Source of the DNA: Bacteroidales bacterium
Lineage (GTDB): Bacteria > Bacteroidota > Bacteroidia > Bacteroidales > UBA932
Length of the DNA stretch: 61,002 bases
NCBI GenBank assembly: GCA_022648545.1
Contig: JALCMP010000011.1
Location: forward strand, 1 to 61,002
Direction: 5' to 3'
Below, piece by piece: positions 50,760 through 59,191 of this stretch; the first letter of the stretch is position 1; the number at the start of each line of letters is the position of its first letter. The position numbers were made by a program, and so were the translations under genes. The notes beneath the pieces are model-generated. The model had not been told where the DNA came from. It worked only from the letters and a program-made list of their open reading frames with translations, and searched no databases.

Positions 50760-52175
50760 TTATTTAGCTACTTGCAATTTTTGCTGTATGTCGTTTACGT
50801 ATTTTCTGAATACCTTATCGGTATCTATGAGGTCCGCAACCGTGTTGCATGCATGAAGGACGGTTGCATGATCCTTTCCTCCTATCTGGGATCCTATGGA
50901 AGCCAGAGATGTTTTAGTAAGACTTCGTCCCAGATACATTGCGATTTGTCTTGCCTGTACTATTTCCCTTTTTCTTGTTTTCGAAGCTATGCTTTCCTGG
51001 GAAATTCCGAAATATGAACACACAACCTTTCTGATTGTGTCAAGCGAAACCTGTGGCTTATGATCGTTGACTATTTTCGATGTAAGTTTTTCGGTAAGTT
51101 CCAGGGAAATATTCTCTTTTGTAAACGTGGCATAGGCAAGCAGGGAGTGGAGCATGCCCTCTATTTCCCTTATGTTTCCGGTAATTCTTTTTGCGAGGTA
51201 ATTAAGTACTTCGTCCGATAATTCTATTCCGTCTTTATAGCTTTTGGCTTTTAATATCTTTATTCTTGTTTCGAAAGAAGGAGGTAGAAGTTCAGCTGAC
51301 AGCCCCCATTTAAATCTCGACAGGAGCCTCTGTTCCAGTCCCGTGAGTTCGGCCGGAGATTTATCAGATGTCAGCACCAGCTGCTTGTTCGTCTGATGAA
51401 GCTGATTGAAAATGTGGAAAAATGCATTCTGCGTGCCCGGCTTGTCGCCGAATTCATGTACATCGTCAAGAATCAGAACATCTATCATTTGATAGAAATG
51501 AAGAAAATCAGTCAGTTTGTTCTTCTGGGTTACTGCGTCCATATACTGGGTCTGGAATTTATTGGCTTCCACGTAAAGGACTATCTTTTCAGGGAATTTT
51601 TCCTTTATACGTATTCCTATGGCTTGGGAGAGATGTGTTTTTCCCAATCCTGGTCCTCCGTATATGAAAAGAGGGTTGTAAGCGTTGTTTCCGGGGTTGT
51701 CAGCTATCGACAGGCCGGCGGCGCGTGCAAGTCTGTTGCAGTTCCCTTCTATGAAATTGTCGAAATTGTATATGGGATTTAATCTGGGATCTATATTTAC
51801 CTGCTGTATGCCAGGATAAACAAAAGGATTAATATTTTTATTTGCCTCGGGTATGAACGCCACGCTTTTGTTTTTTAATTCCCTTTCATTATTTGCGGGA
51901 ATTGTAAAATTGTTCCCTTTGGAAACTTTGACCTTGTACAGAAGTTTGGCGTTTCCTCCTACTTCCCTTATCAGGGCTTTGCTTATATAGTCTATGTAAT
52001 GTTCTTCAAGGTACTCTCTGAAGAAGTCTGAAGGTACTTCGATCAACAATGAATTACCTTCCAAACTCACTGCTTTTATGGGTTTGAACCATGTGCGAAA
52101 ATTTGAAGGCGGAATAACATCTTGGATCATCTTGAGACAGTTATTCCACACTTGTATGTGTCTTGGCTCGTTCAT
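50760..52175 (-). CDS. dnaA: Chromosomal replication initiator DnaA
   Basis: It opens the origin and recruits the helicase loader. The 471 residues have domain I (about 1-85; WNNCLKMIQDVIPPSNFRTWFKPI), a short linker, the AAA+ domain with Walker A GGPGLGKTH near 170 and Walker B VLILDDVHEFG, and DNA-binding domain IV with the GGKDHATVLHACNTV signature near 437. It begins after a 222-base AT-rich region with palindromes. pepD follows it at 49 bases. dnaN and recF are not next to it. Confidence 0.97.
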   Translation of the reverse strand: MNEPRHIQVWNNCLKMIQDVIPPSNFRTWFKPIKAVSLEGNSLLIEVPSDFFREYLEEHYIDYISKALIREVGGNAKLLYKVKVSKGNNFTIPANNERELKNKSVAFIPEANKNINPFVYPGIQQVNIDPRLNPIYNFDNFIEGNCNRLARAAGLSIADNPGNNAYNPLFIYGGPGLGKTHLSQAIGIRIKEKFPEKIVLYVEANKFQTQYMDAVTQKNKLTDFLHFYQMIDVLILDDVHEFGDKPGTQNAFFHIFNQLHQTNKQLVLTSDKSPAELTGLEQRLLSRFKWGLSAELLPPSFETRIKILKAKSYKDGIELSDEVLNYLAKRITGNIREIEGMLHSLLAYATFTKENISLELTEKLTSKIVNDHKPQVSLDTIRKVVCSYFGISQESIASKTRKREIVQARQIAMYLGRSLTKTSLASIGSQIGGKDHATVLHACNTVADLIDTDKVFRKYVNDIQQKLQVAK

Positions 52176-52189
52176 ATATTAGAAAGAGA

Positions 52190-52284
52190 TTTAGGTCTCG
52201 ATTGCACAACAAATTTCATAAAAAAAATGCAATAAAAAAATTTTTTTATTACAATTTTTTTGAAGTAAAATGCAATGACCTAAA
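52190..52284. promoter_or_regulatory. Nested palindromes upstream of dnaA
   Basis: TTTAGGTC and ATTGCA (52190-52206) are mirrored by TGCAATGACCTAAA (52271-52284). Between them lies a perfect 20-base palindrome, AATAAAAAAATTTTTTTATT (52231-52250). On the minus strand a near-consensus -7 (GAAATTTG) sits in the left part. No exact DnaA box (TTATCCACA) is present, so an origin role is not shown; autoregulation of dnaA is one option. Confidence 0.45.
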
Positions 52285-52310
52285 AATCAATAATAAAAAA
52301 TCAATAATAA
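52283..52310. repeat. Perfect tandem 14-base repeat upstream of dnaA
   Basis: AAAATCAATAATAA occurs twice in a row (52283-52296 and 52297-52310). It is in the very AT-rich 222-base gap between dnaA and the MCE gene. AGTTAT-GGTTA-ATAACT (52332-52348) is a further small inverted repeat nearby. Tandem AT-rich units are typical of DNA-unwinding elements but also arise by slippage. Confidence 0.5.
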
Positions 52311-52397
52311 GTAAATCTCTGGTAATTAGATAGTTATGGTTAATAACTTAATATATAGAAAGATAAGATCAAAGTTATGATGACGCCTTACGGCCTT

Positions 52398-53315
52398 TTA
52401 AAACACTTTTATCCTTATATATTTTTTAGGGTTTTCAGAGATCTTGTTTACAAGGATATTCAGGCTGTTCGTAAGGCTGTCTATTGAATCATGAAGCTCG
52501 TCGTTCGCAAGTAATTTTCCAATGCTGCCGTTGGGATTCTGTATCTTTTCTATAAGTTTTTTGAGGCTTTCTATGGTACCCTTCACATCAGCTTCGCTCA
52601 GACCTGCGGTAAATTCGTTTGCGTTTTTTGCCGCCTCGGAAATATCTTTGCCGCTGTTGCGGAGATTAGCAGAAAGATCATTTAAATTGGATATCATTTC
52701 TCCGAAGTACGGGGATGCTTCTTTAAGTTCGAAGCTTATGCGCTTTGCATTGTCAAGGGTGGAATCCATGTTGGCAAGTGAGGACGAAAGGTTCTCTTTG
52801 TTTTTTTGCGACAGGACATCGTTTATGTTGTCTATCGCCTTGTTCATGTTTCCTATGAGCCCGTATATTTGATTCTTCAGAGGGCCCACTTCCTTGGACA
52901 GCAGAGTCATTACATCGGGAATATTGTTGCTTTGCAGAGTATCTCCTTCTTTTGCATGTCTGTATCCGTTCCCTATGCTGATCCTTAGCGATTTGGCTCC
53001 AAGAATATCCGAACTGTAGATTTCAGCAACGGAATTTGAAGGAAGTGCATAGTCGGATTTTATAGAAATCTTTACGGAAAAAAGATCATGAGCCTTATCA
53101 TATGTTATTGTTTTTATCGTACCAACCTTTAGCCCTCTTATATATACGGGACCGGTTTCAGATAATCCTTCTACTGTATGGAAGTTTGCATAGTATATTT
53201 TCCTGGAATTGAAAATATCAGCACCTTTAAGGAAATTTATAAGCAGGTATGTGGCAATGAGAACCATAAGTACAAACAACCCTATTCCCTGCGCCTTAGT
53301 TAATTTTGTTATCAT
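52398..53315 (-). CDS. MlaD/MCE-family lipid-transport protein
   Basis: A 305-residue protein with one N-terminal helix (about 11-28), an MCE domain (about 35-115; YANFHTVEGLSETGPVYIRGLKVGTI) and a long helical region (about 130-290) rich in asparagine, serine and leucine. MCE proteins form rings that carry lipids between the inner and outer membranes. The permease and ATPase partners (MlaE/MlaF) are not beside it. It follows the amidase gene by seven bases, so the two are co-transcribed; both belong to envelope upkeep. Confidence 0.9.
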   Translation of the reverse strand: MITKLTKAQGIGLFVLMVLIATYLLINFLKGADIFNSRKIYYANFHTVEGLSETGPVYIRGLKVGTIKTITYDKAHDLFSVKISIKSDYALPSNSVAEIYSSDILGAKSLRISIGNGYRHAKEGDTLQSNNIPDVMTLLSKEVGPLKNQIYGLIGNMNKAIDNINDVLSQKNKENLSSSLANMDSTLDNAKRISFELKEASPYFGEMISNLNDLSANLRNSGKDISEAAKNANEFTAGLSEADVKGTIESLKKLIEKIQNPNGSIGKLLANDELHDSIDSLTNSLNILVNKISENPKKYIRIKVF

Positions 53316-53322
53316 CGGTGAT

Positions 53323-54426
53323 TTATTGTTTCTTGTAAGGATGTAAAGTTAAGGGATTCCCGTAGATTTTTACAATAAATGCATCCTTAAATTTTATTCT
53401 GATCTTTTTTAGCGCCCGATTTGCTTCTTGGGGCGTATCGTATTTACCCGTTACATATTTATAATATGGACCGGACATGAAAATTTCAGTATCGTTTTCG
53501 TTAAGACCGTAATTCGACGGCTTTACTTTTTTTGAAGCGGCGAATACCTGTATGGAATAGTATTGCTTTTTTTCGCTGGTGTTTTTTGCAGGCCTGACTT
53601 TTTGCATTCCTCCTGTACTGTCGTCGTATTCTTTTTCATAGGAACCCTTGTATTCTGAAAATGCAGCAAGCAGTTTGGCTGCTATTTCGTTCTGTCCTTT
53701 TGTGCTTGTAAGTATTTTTCTGTCGCGGTAATTGGAAAGGAAACCAAGCTCTACGAGAACTGCGGGCATGGTACTTCTCCACAAAACTATAAGCCCGCCC
53801 TGCTTTACTCCTCTGTTTACGGTAATGGGTCCCGTGCTGAATTTCCTTTGGACTCTTTCTGCAAAGTCGAGGCTGTTTTTCAGATGTGTATTCTGGAGCA
53901 GAGAAAAAATTATATATGATTCCGGCGAATCCGGGTCGAATCCTTCATATTTGGCCTTGTAATCGTTTTCCATTGTTATAACGGAGTTTTCAGTCTTGCA
54001 AAGCTCAAAATTCCTTTCATTCTTGTTCGGTCCCATGACCCATGTTTCGGTTCCTCTCGCCGAAGCCGACCTCGAAGAATTTACGTGCAGTGAAATGAAC
54101 AGATCAGCCTTGTTTCTGTTTGCTATGTCCGATCTTTCGTAAAGTTTTACGAAATGATCGTTACTTCTGGTGTAAATTACTTTTATGGAAGGATATCTTT
54201 TTTTTAATGCCCTGCCGAATTTGAGGGCTACGGCCAGAGCTATGTTCTTTTCCCTTATCCTTCCGTCGGGACTTATTGTTCCGGGATCGTGTCCGCCATG
54301 TCCGGCGTCTATAACCACACATTTGATCTCCGTCTTAATCCCGTCCTGCAGTGCATATGTGTTTAAAGGCAGAAGAGAAAACAAAAGAATACATAGGAGT
54401 TTGAAACAAGTGTGGACCGCTGGCAT
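53323..54426 (-). CDS. N-acetylmuramoyl-L-alanine amidase with C-terminal SPOR-like domain
   Basis: This periplasmic zinc amidase cleaves the bond between peptide and glycan in peptidoglycan. The 367 residues have a signal peptide (about 1-25, ending NTYA), an Amidase_3 domain (about 35-245) with VVIDAGHGGHDPG, FISLHVNSS and the catalytic VLVELGFLSN, then a linker. The final 80 residues (YYSIQVFAASKKVKP to IVKIYGN) look like a SPOR domain, which binds denuded glycan at division sites. It is divergent from the LptD gene across about 100 bases and precedes the MCE gene. Confidence 0.92.
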   Translation of the reverse strand: MPAVHTCFKLLCILLFSLLPLNTYALQDGIKTEIKCVVIDAGHGGHDPGTISPDGRIREKNIALAVALKFGRALKKRYPSIKVIYTRSNDHFVKLYERSDIANRNKADLFISLHVNSSRSASARGTETWVMGPNKNERNFELCKTENSVITMENDYKAKYEGFDPDSPESYIIFSLLQNTHLKNSLDFAERVQRKFSTGPITVNRGVKQGGLIVLWRSTMPAVLVELGFLSNYRDRKILTSTKGQNEIAAKLLAAFSEYKGSYEKEYDDSTGGMQKVRPAKNTSEKKQYYSIQVFAASKKVKPSNYGLNENDTEIFMSGPYYKYVTGKYDTPQEANRALKKIRIKFKDAFIVKIYGNPLTLHPYKKQ

Positions 54427-54533
54427 ATTAGTTGCAAAAATTATATTAAATTTGTCGATTCTATTTTGACCTTTTGCAAAATTAACAAAATATTATCATA
54501 AGAAAGTTTTTCCATATAGCAATCATATTTTTT

Positions 54534-57233
54534 GTGTTTTTCTTTTGGTATTGCTGGAGTTTATCCGCAATTCCCGCAAAGAAAACTGCGGGTAATTTCG
54601 TGCGCGTTCTCGAATATATGCGGAAAGATATTTCCGGCAGGGATTCTCTTGCCATAAAAAATAAAGATAAAGATACTGTCGAGAACCTTGCCAGCATAGA
54701 CGAACCCGTCTTTTCGGAAGCGAGGGACTCGTCTGTGGAGATTTTTACCAAAGGTGCCAGAATGAAATATTTTTATGGCGATGTAACCGTAAAGTACAAC
54801 GACATGCAGATTAAGGCCGATTATATAGCTTACGATGCTCAATCGCGTACCGTATTTGCCAAGGGGCTTCCGGATTCTTCCGGTAAGGTTTCCGGTAATC
54901 CCGTAATGACGGAAGGAGGCAAGAAGTACGAGATGGAAAGCGTATATTATAATTTTGATTCACGTAAGGCCAAGATTAAAAACATGATTACCCAGGAAGG
55001 CGACGGTTACCTTCACGGTACCTATATAAAAAAGATGCCCGATAATTCCATAAATGTAGCAAAAGGAATATATACTACATGCGATCTCGAGCATCCGCAC
55101 TATTATATAAAGATGTCTGCCGCAAAAGTGGTGACCAGCCAGAGCGGAGATAAGAAAACAGTATTCGGTCCTGCCTATCTTGTCGTGGAAGATGTTCCTA
55201 CTCCTTTTGCCCTGCCTTTCGGTTTTGTACCGAGCTTTGGTAAGAGAAACAGCGGAATCCTTGTTCCGACTTACGGAGAGGAAAATGCAAGGGGTTTTTA
55301 CATGAAGGATTTCGGATATTATTTTGTTTTTGGAGATCATTGGGATCTTGCCGTAACCGGAACGAGATATTCCCTGGGCTCATGGGCGGTAGCTCTTAAT
55401 TCCAGATATAATGTGAGATACAAGTACAATGGTAATTTCAATCTCGATTATTCCGTAGACCAGACGGGGGAAAAGGGACAACCCGATTTTTTCCAAACGA
55501 AGAATTTCGGCTTGCAGTGGAGCCATTCGCAGGATTCCAAGGCTCGTCCCGGTACGTCCTTCAGAGCTTCCGTCAATTTTTCCAGTCCTTCGTACAATAA
55601 ATATAATTCAAATACTATATCGCAGGCTTTGTCGAATCAGGTTTCATCTTCCGTATCCTATGGAAGGGTGTGGGCCGGAACTCCGTTCAGCCTTACTGTA
55701 AATGCCCTTCACAGCCAGAATTCACGAGACAGTTCCTATTCTGTAACGTTCCCGAATATTACATTTACCATGGCTCGTATTTATCCCTTCAAGAGGAAAC
55801 ACAGTGCCGGCAAAAAGAAATTTTACGAATCATTCGGAATAAATTATACCGCATCGTTCGTAAACAAAATAAATTTTAAATCGGACGAAGTTCATGAACC
55901 GGACTTTTTTAAGAAACTTAAGAACGGCCTGAAAAACAATTTTAGTTTCAATCTTCCTACATTTACCTTACTCAAATATATACAGGCTGCGCCGGGAATA
56001 AGTTACGGAATGAATATGTATTTTTCTAAAGCTACCCAGCATTACGATCAGCAGGAACAGAAGGTCGTTATAACTGAGTCCGACCCCTTCAGCACGTTTG
56101 GGGTGACCCAGACCTTCTCCGGGAGCTTGTCCCTTTCCACCAGATTGTACGGATTATTCAATTTCGGACCGCACAGCAGAATATTAGCCATAAGGCATAT
56201 GATTACACCTTCCATAACTTTCAGCGGACAGCCGCAGATGGCTACGAGGGGAAACGGTTTCAGAACTTTTAATTATGTAGATGTAAACGGTATCCAGCAT
56301 GTTCAGGATTACAACATATATTCGGGACAGGTCAATTCGGTTCCCGGAAGGGGTGAATCCGCCAGTATGGGCTTTTCTCTAGGTAATAATGTTGAAGCCA
56401 AGGTAAGAGATAAAAGGGATACCACGGGAAAGGGGTATAAAAAGGTAAAGCTTATAGATCAGCTTTCCATCGGGGGGACTTATAATTTCCTTGCCGACTC
56501 TATGAAGTTATCTACTATAAGCGTGAATATGAGTACTACTGTTTTCGGCAAGATGGCTATTTCGGCGAATGCAACCCTGGATCCCTATGCCATAGATGAA
56601 CGCGGGCACAGATACAACGAATTTAATATTGCCAAAGAAGGCGGACTAAAACTTTTCAGGATGACCCATGCCGGATTTTCTACTTCATATTCTTTCAACG
56701 GCGAGGGAACTTCTTCGCTCGGCAGCGATTATAGTCCGGCATCCGGATGGATTACAGCTCCCGGTAATAAATCGGTTTCCGGTAAAAATGACTCACAGCA
56801 GCAATATAAAAGGATATATACAAACCCTTATACCGGAGAATATATTCCTGGCGGCTGGGTGTATTACATGCCTCCCACTGTTCCGTGGTCTGTTAATTTG
56901 AATTTTAGCTATACGTTCAGCAAGTCATATCAGTATTCGAACGACCAGCTTTTGACGAAAAATACTAATACCATGACTCTCGGCATTTCATCACAGATAA
57001 AGCTGACCGACAAATTAAACTGTAATCTCAACACGGGATTCGATCTTTCTAAAATGAAAATGACGACTACCCAGTTTAGCGCAAATATGGACCTTCACTG
57101 TTTCAACATTGCTGTCTCCTGGATTCCAAACGGACAATGGGAAAGCTGGAGTTTTAGAATAAGCGCAAAGGCTTCGGCTCTTGCTGATTTGCTCCAGTAT
57201 AAGAAAAATGCCAGTTATTGGGATAAATATTAG
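54534..57233 (+). CDS. LptD/OstA-type outer-membrane LPS assembly protein
   Basis: A 899-residue (from the GTG at 54534) outer-membrane protein. An OstA-like beta-jellyroll domain at about 60-220 (YFYGDVTVKYNDMQIKADYIAYDAQSRTVFAKG) is followed by a long barrel with alternating strands, including LPFGFVPSFGKRNSGILVPTYGE. Members of this group insert lipopolysaccharide into the outer membrane. The start is uncertain: the GTG gives a hydrophobic but uncharged leader, while the open frame upstream (54486-54533) encodes IIIRKFFHIAIIFF, a better signal peptide, but has no ATG, GTG or TTG. A -7 element TAAATTTG lies at 54447-54454. Confidence 0.88.
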   Translation: MFFFWYCWSLSAIPAKKTAGNFVRVLEYMRKDISGRDSLAIKNKDKDTVENLASIDEPVFSEARDSSVEIFTKGARMKYFYGDVTVKYNDMQIKADYIAYDAQSRTVFAKGLPDSSGKVSGNPVMTEGGKKYEMESVYYNFDSRKAKIKNMITQEGDGYLHGTYIKKMPDNSINVAKGIYTTCDLEHPHYYIKMSAAKVVTSQSGDKKTVFGPAYLVVEDVPTPFALPFGFVPSFGKRNSGILVPTYGEENARGFYMKDFGYYFVFGDHWDLAVTGTRYSLGSWAVALNSRYNVRYKYNGNFNLDYSVDQTGEKGQPDFFQTKNFGLQWSHSQDSKARPGTSFRASVNFSSPSYNKYNSNTISQALSNQVSSSVSYGRVWAGTPFSLTVNALHSQNSRDSSYSVTFPNITFTMARIYPFKRKHSAGKKKFYESFGINYTASFVNKINFKSDEVHEPDFFKKLKNGLKNNFSFNLPTFTLLKYIQAAPGISYGMNMYFSKATQHYDQQEQKVVITESDPFSTFGVTQTFSGSLSLSTRLYGLFNFGPHSRILAIRHMITPSITFSGQPQMATRGNGFRTFNYVDVNGIQHVQDYNIYSGQVNSVPGRGESASMGFSLGNNVEAKVRDKRDTTGKGYKKVKLIDQLSIGGTYNFLADSMKLSTISVNMSTTVFGKMAISANATLDPYAIDERGHRYNEFNIAKEGGLKLFRMTHAGFSTSYSFNGEGTSSLGSDYSPASGWITAPGNKSVSGKNDSQQQYKRIYTNPYTGEYIPGGWVYYMPPTVPWSVNLNFSYTFSKSYQYSNDQLLTKNTNTMTLGISSQIKLTDKLNCNLNTGFDLSKMKMTTTQFSANMDLHCFNIAVSWIPNGQWESWSFRISAKASALADLLQYKKNASYWDKY

Positions 57234-57261
57234 AGGCAGGAGCTGTTTACTTGTTATTCAT

Positions 57262-57292
57262 TTTGTTATTTACATAAAAAAGTATACTTTTG
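57262..57292 (+). promoter_or_regulatory. Promoter of rho
   Basis: There is TTTG (57262-57265), a 19-base spacer and TACTTTTG (57285-57292), a full consensus match. Transcription should begin near 57298-57300, giving a leader of about 60 bases. Confidence 0.75.
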
Positions 57293-57321
57293 TAAAGTAT
57301 TCTATATTCTTAGAATACTTT
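57278..57321. promoter_or_regulatory. Adjacent dyads over the rho promoter and start site
   Basis: AAAAGTATACTTTT (57278-57291) is a perfect 14-base palindrome covering the -7 box. Two bases later AAAGTATTCTA, a six-base loop and TAGAATACTTT (57294-57321) form an eleven-pair hairpin at the predicted mRNA 5' end. Both use the half-site AAAGTAT. They may be an operator for a repressor or part of rho autoregulation. Confidence 0.5.
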
Positions 57322-57358
57322 TCTGCATAGGTTTTTTCAATCCATTATAGAAATTTTA

Positions 57359-59176
57359 ATGTATAAAAAAGAAGAATTAGAAGGTAAAAGTTTGCAGGAA
57401 CTTTTTACTATTGCGGAAGGTCTGAAAATCTCGACTCATAAATCAATGTCTGCTGAAGATTTGCTATATGCTATTATCGACGGACAGGCTGAAGCCCCGG
57501 GCCCCGTCCCTGAGGCAAAACCCAAGCGCGGAAGGGCCAGAAAAAGCCAGAGTACAAAGACCGTTGCCGCTAAAAGCAAAAAAACACAGACGGATAATCC
57601 TGCCGTAAATAAGGATGGCGAAACTGTTGCAAAAGTAGCTCCGCCTTCAGTAACGTCTCAGTCACAGGAATCTTCAAAGTTAAGACGTCCGAGAATAAAG
57701 CGTCAGAATCCTGGGAAACAGTCTAAAATAATATCTGCAAAGGCTGAACCGATAACCGTCGATGAAAAAAAGGAGAAAGTTTCTAATCCCGAAAAGACCG
57801 GGGAAAAAACAGTGGCTGCCGTACAGCCATCCGAAAAGACTCCTGCGGCTCCTGTGAATATATCTGATAAAATACAGTCTGCTCCAAAACCGGATACAGC
57901 TAATCATAATCAGCAACCGCATAAGAATATTCCGAGAAACCAGGAAAAATCATTCCAGGGCCAGCCTGCGCAACAGCAAAAGAATCATATGCATGACAGA
58001 CCCCAGTCCGCACAGAATAACCAGGGGAATCAGAACCAGCAGCGAAGAGTGGAATTCGAAGGGGTAGTTGAGGCTACAGGTGTTCTGGAACTTATGCCCG
58101 ACGGCTACGGCTTTCTCCGTTCGTCGGACTACAACTATTATCCGTCTCCGGATGATATTTATGTTCCGCAGTCTCAGGTTAAGGCATATGCCCTTAAAAC
58201 GGGAGATACTGTTTTGGGAACCATAAAGCCGCCGGAAGGCGACAAGGGATATTTCCCTCTGGCCAAGATAGAACAAATAAACGGCAGGTCACCCGAATAT
58301 GTAAGGGACAGGGTCCCGTTCGATTTTCTGACTCCACTTTTCCCAAATGAAAAATTCGACATATTGTCGAATGGACATAATAACTTGTCCTGCAGGATAG
58401 TGGATATGTTCGCTCCTATAGGAAAGGGACAGAGAGGTCTTATTGTCGCCCAGCCGAAAACCGGAAAAACCATGTTGCTTAAGGAAATAGCAAATGCCAT
58501 TGCCGATAATAATCCCGAGGCATACCTTATAGTTCTATTGATAGACGAGCGTCCGGAAGAAGTAACAGATATGGCACGAAGCGTGAAGGCTGAAGTAATA
58601 GCTTCGACTTTCGACGAAAGTGCCGAAAAACATGTAAAGATAGCCAATCTTGTTTTGGAAAAATCAAAACGTCTGGTAGAATGCGGCCACGACGTTGTAA
58701 TCCTGCTGGATTCCATAACCAGGCTTGCCCGTGCATACAACACGATACAGCCTGCTTCCGGAAAGGTCCTCAGCGGCGGTCTGGATGCAAATGCACTTGA
58801 AAAGCCTAAAAGGTTTTTCGGAGCGGCAAGAAATGTGGAAAACGGAGGATCGCTTACTATTCTTGCTACAGCTCTTACCGAAACCGGTTCTAAGATGGAC
58901 GATGTCATATATGAAGAATTCAAGGGTACCGGTAATCTCGAACTGCAACTCGACAGGAAGCTTGCCAATAAGAGAATATTCCCTGCCGTTGATGTGAACC
59001 TGAGTTCCACCAGAAGGGACGATTTGCTTTATAATCCTGAATTTCTGAACAGAATATGGATATTGCGCAACCATCTGGCCGATATGACAAGCGTGGAAGT
59101 TATGGAATTTCTAAGAACACGTCTGCCTTCCACAAGAAGCAATGAAGAATTCCTTTTGTCCATGAACGGGAATTAA
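57359..59176 (+). CDS. rho: Transcription termination factor Rho with a long disordered insert
   Basis: This hexameric RNA helicase ends transcription. The 605 residues have a short N-terminal helical domain (about 1-43), a low-complexity region rich in K, Q, N, P and S (about 44-230), the RNA-binding cold-shock domain (about 231-300; [23 protein letters not shown]) and the ATPase with Walker A QPKTGKT (365-371), Walker [17 protein letters not shown] and the Q- and R-loop regions. Rho usually has about 420 residues; nearly all the excess is the insert. In Bacteroides thetaiotaomicron a disordered region of Rho is reported to drive phase separation. The promoter is at 57262-57292. Confidence 0.97.
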   Translation: MYKKEELEGKSLQELFTIAEGLKISTHKSMSAEDLLYAIIDGQAEAPGPVPEAKPKRGRARKSQSTKTVAAKSKKTQTDNPAVNKDGETVAKVAPPSVTSQSQESSKLRRPRIKRQNPGKQSKIISAKAEPITVDEKKEKVSNPEKTGEKTVAAVQPSEKTPAAPVNISDKIQSAPKPDTANHNQQPHKNIPRNQEKSFQGQPAQQQKNHMHDRPQSAQNNQGNQNQQRRVEFEGVVEATGVLELMPDGYGFLRSSDYNYYPSPDDIYVPQSQVKAYALKTGDTVLGTIKPPEGDKGYFPLAKIEQINGRSPEYVRDRVPFDFLTPLFPNEKFDILSNGHNNLSCRIVDMFAPIGKGQRGLIVAQPKTGKTMLLKEIANAIADNNPEAYLIVLLIDERPEEVTDMARSVKAEVIASTFDESAEKHVKIANLVLEKSKRLVECGHDVVILLDSITRLARAYNTIQPASGKVLSGGLDANALEKPKRFFGAARNVENGGSLTILATALTETGSKMDDVIYEEFKGTGNLELQLDRKLANKRIFPAVDVNLSSTRRDDLLYNPEFLNRIWILRNHLADMTSVEVMEFLRTRLPSTRSNEEFLLSMNGN

Positions 59177-59191
59177 AATATTAAAGATATC

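Noticed and set aside
52176-52397. A definite replication origin next to dnaA
   Set aside because: No exact DnaA boxes are visible and the chromosome-wide GC skew cannot be seen from this window, so I report only the repeats and not an origin.
58174-59010. A 278-codon open frame on the minus strand
   Set aside because: It is antisense to the Rho ATPase domain. Rho motifs on the plus strand are intact.
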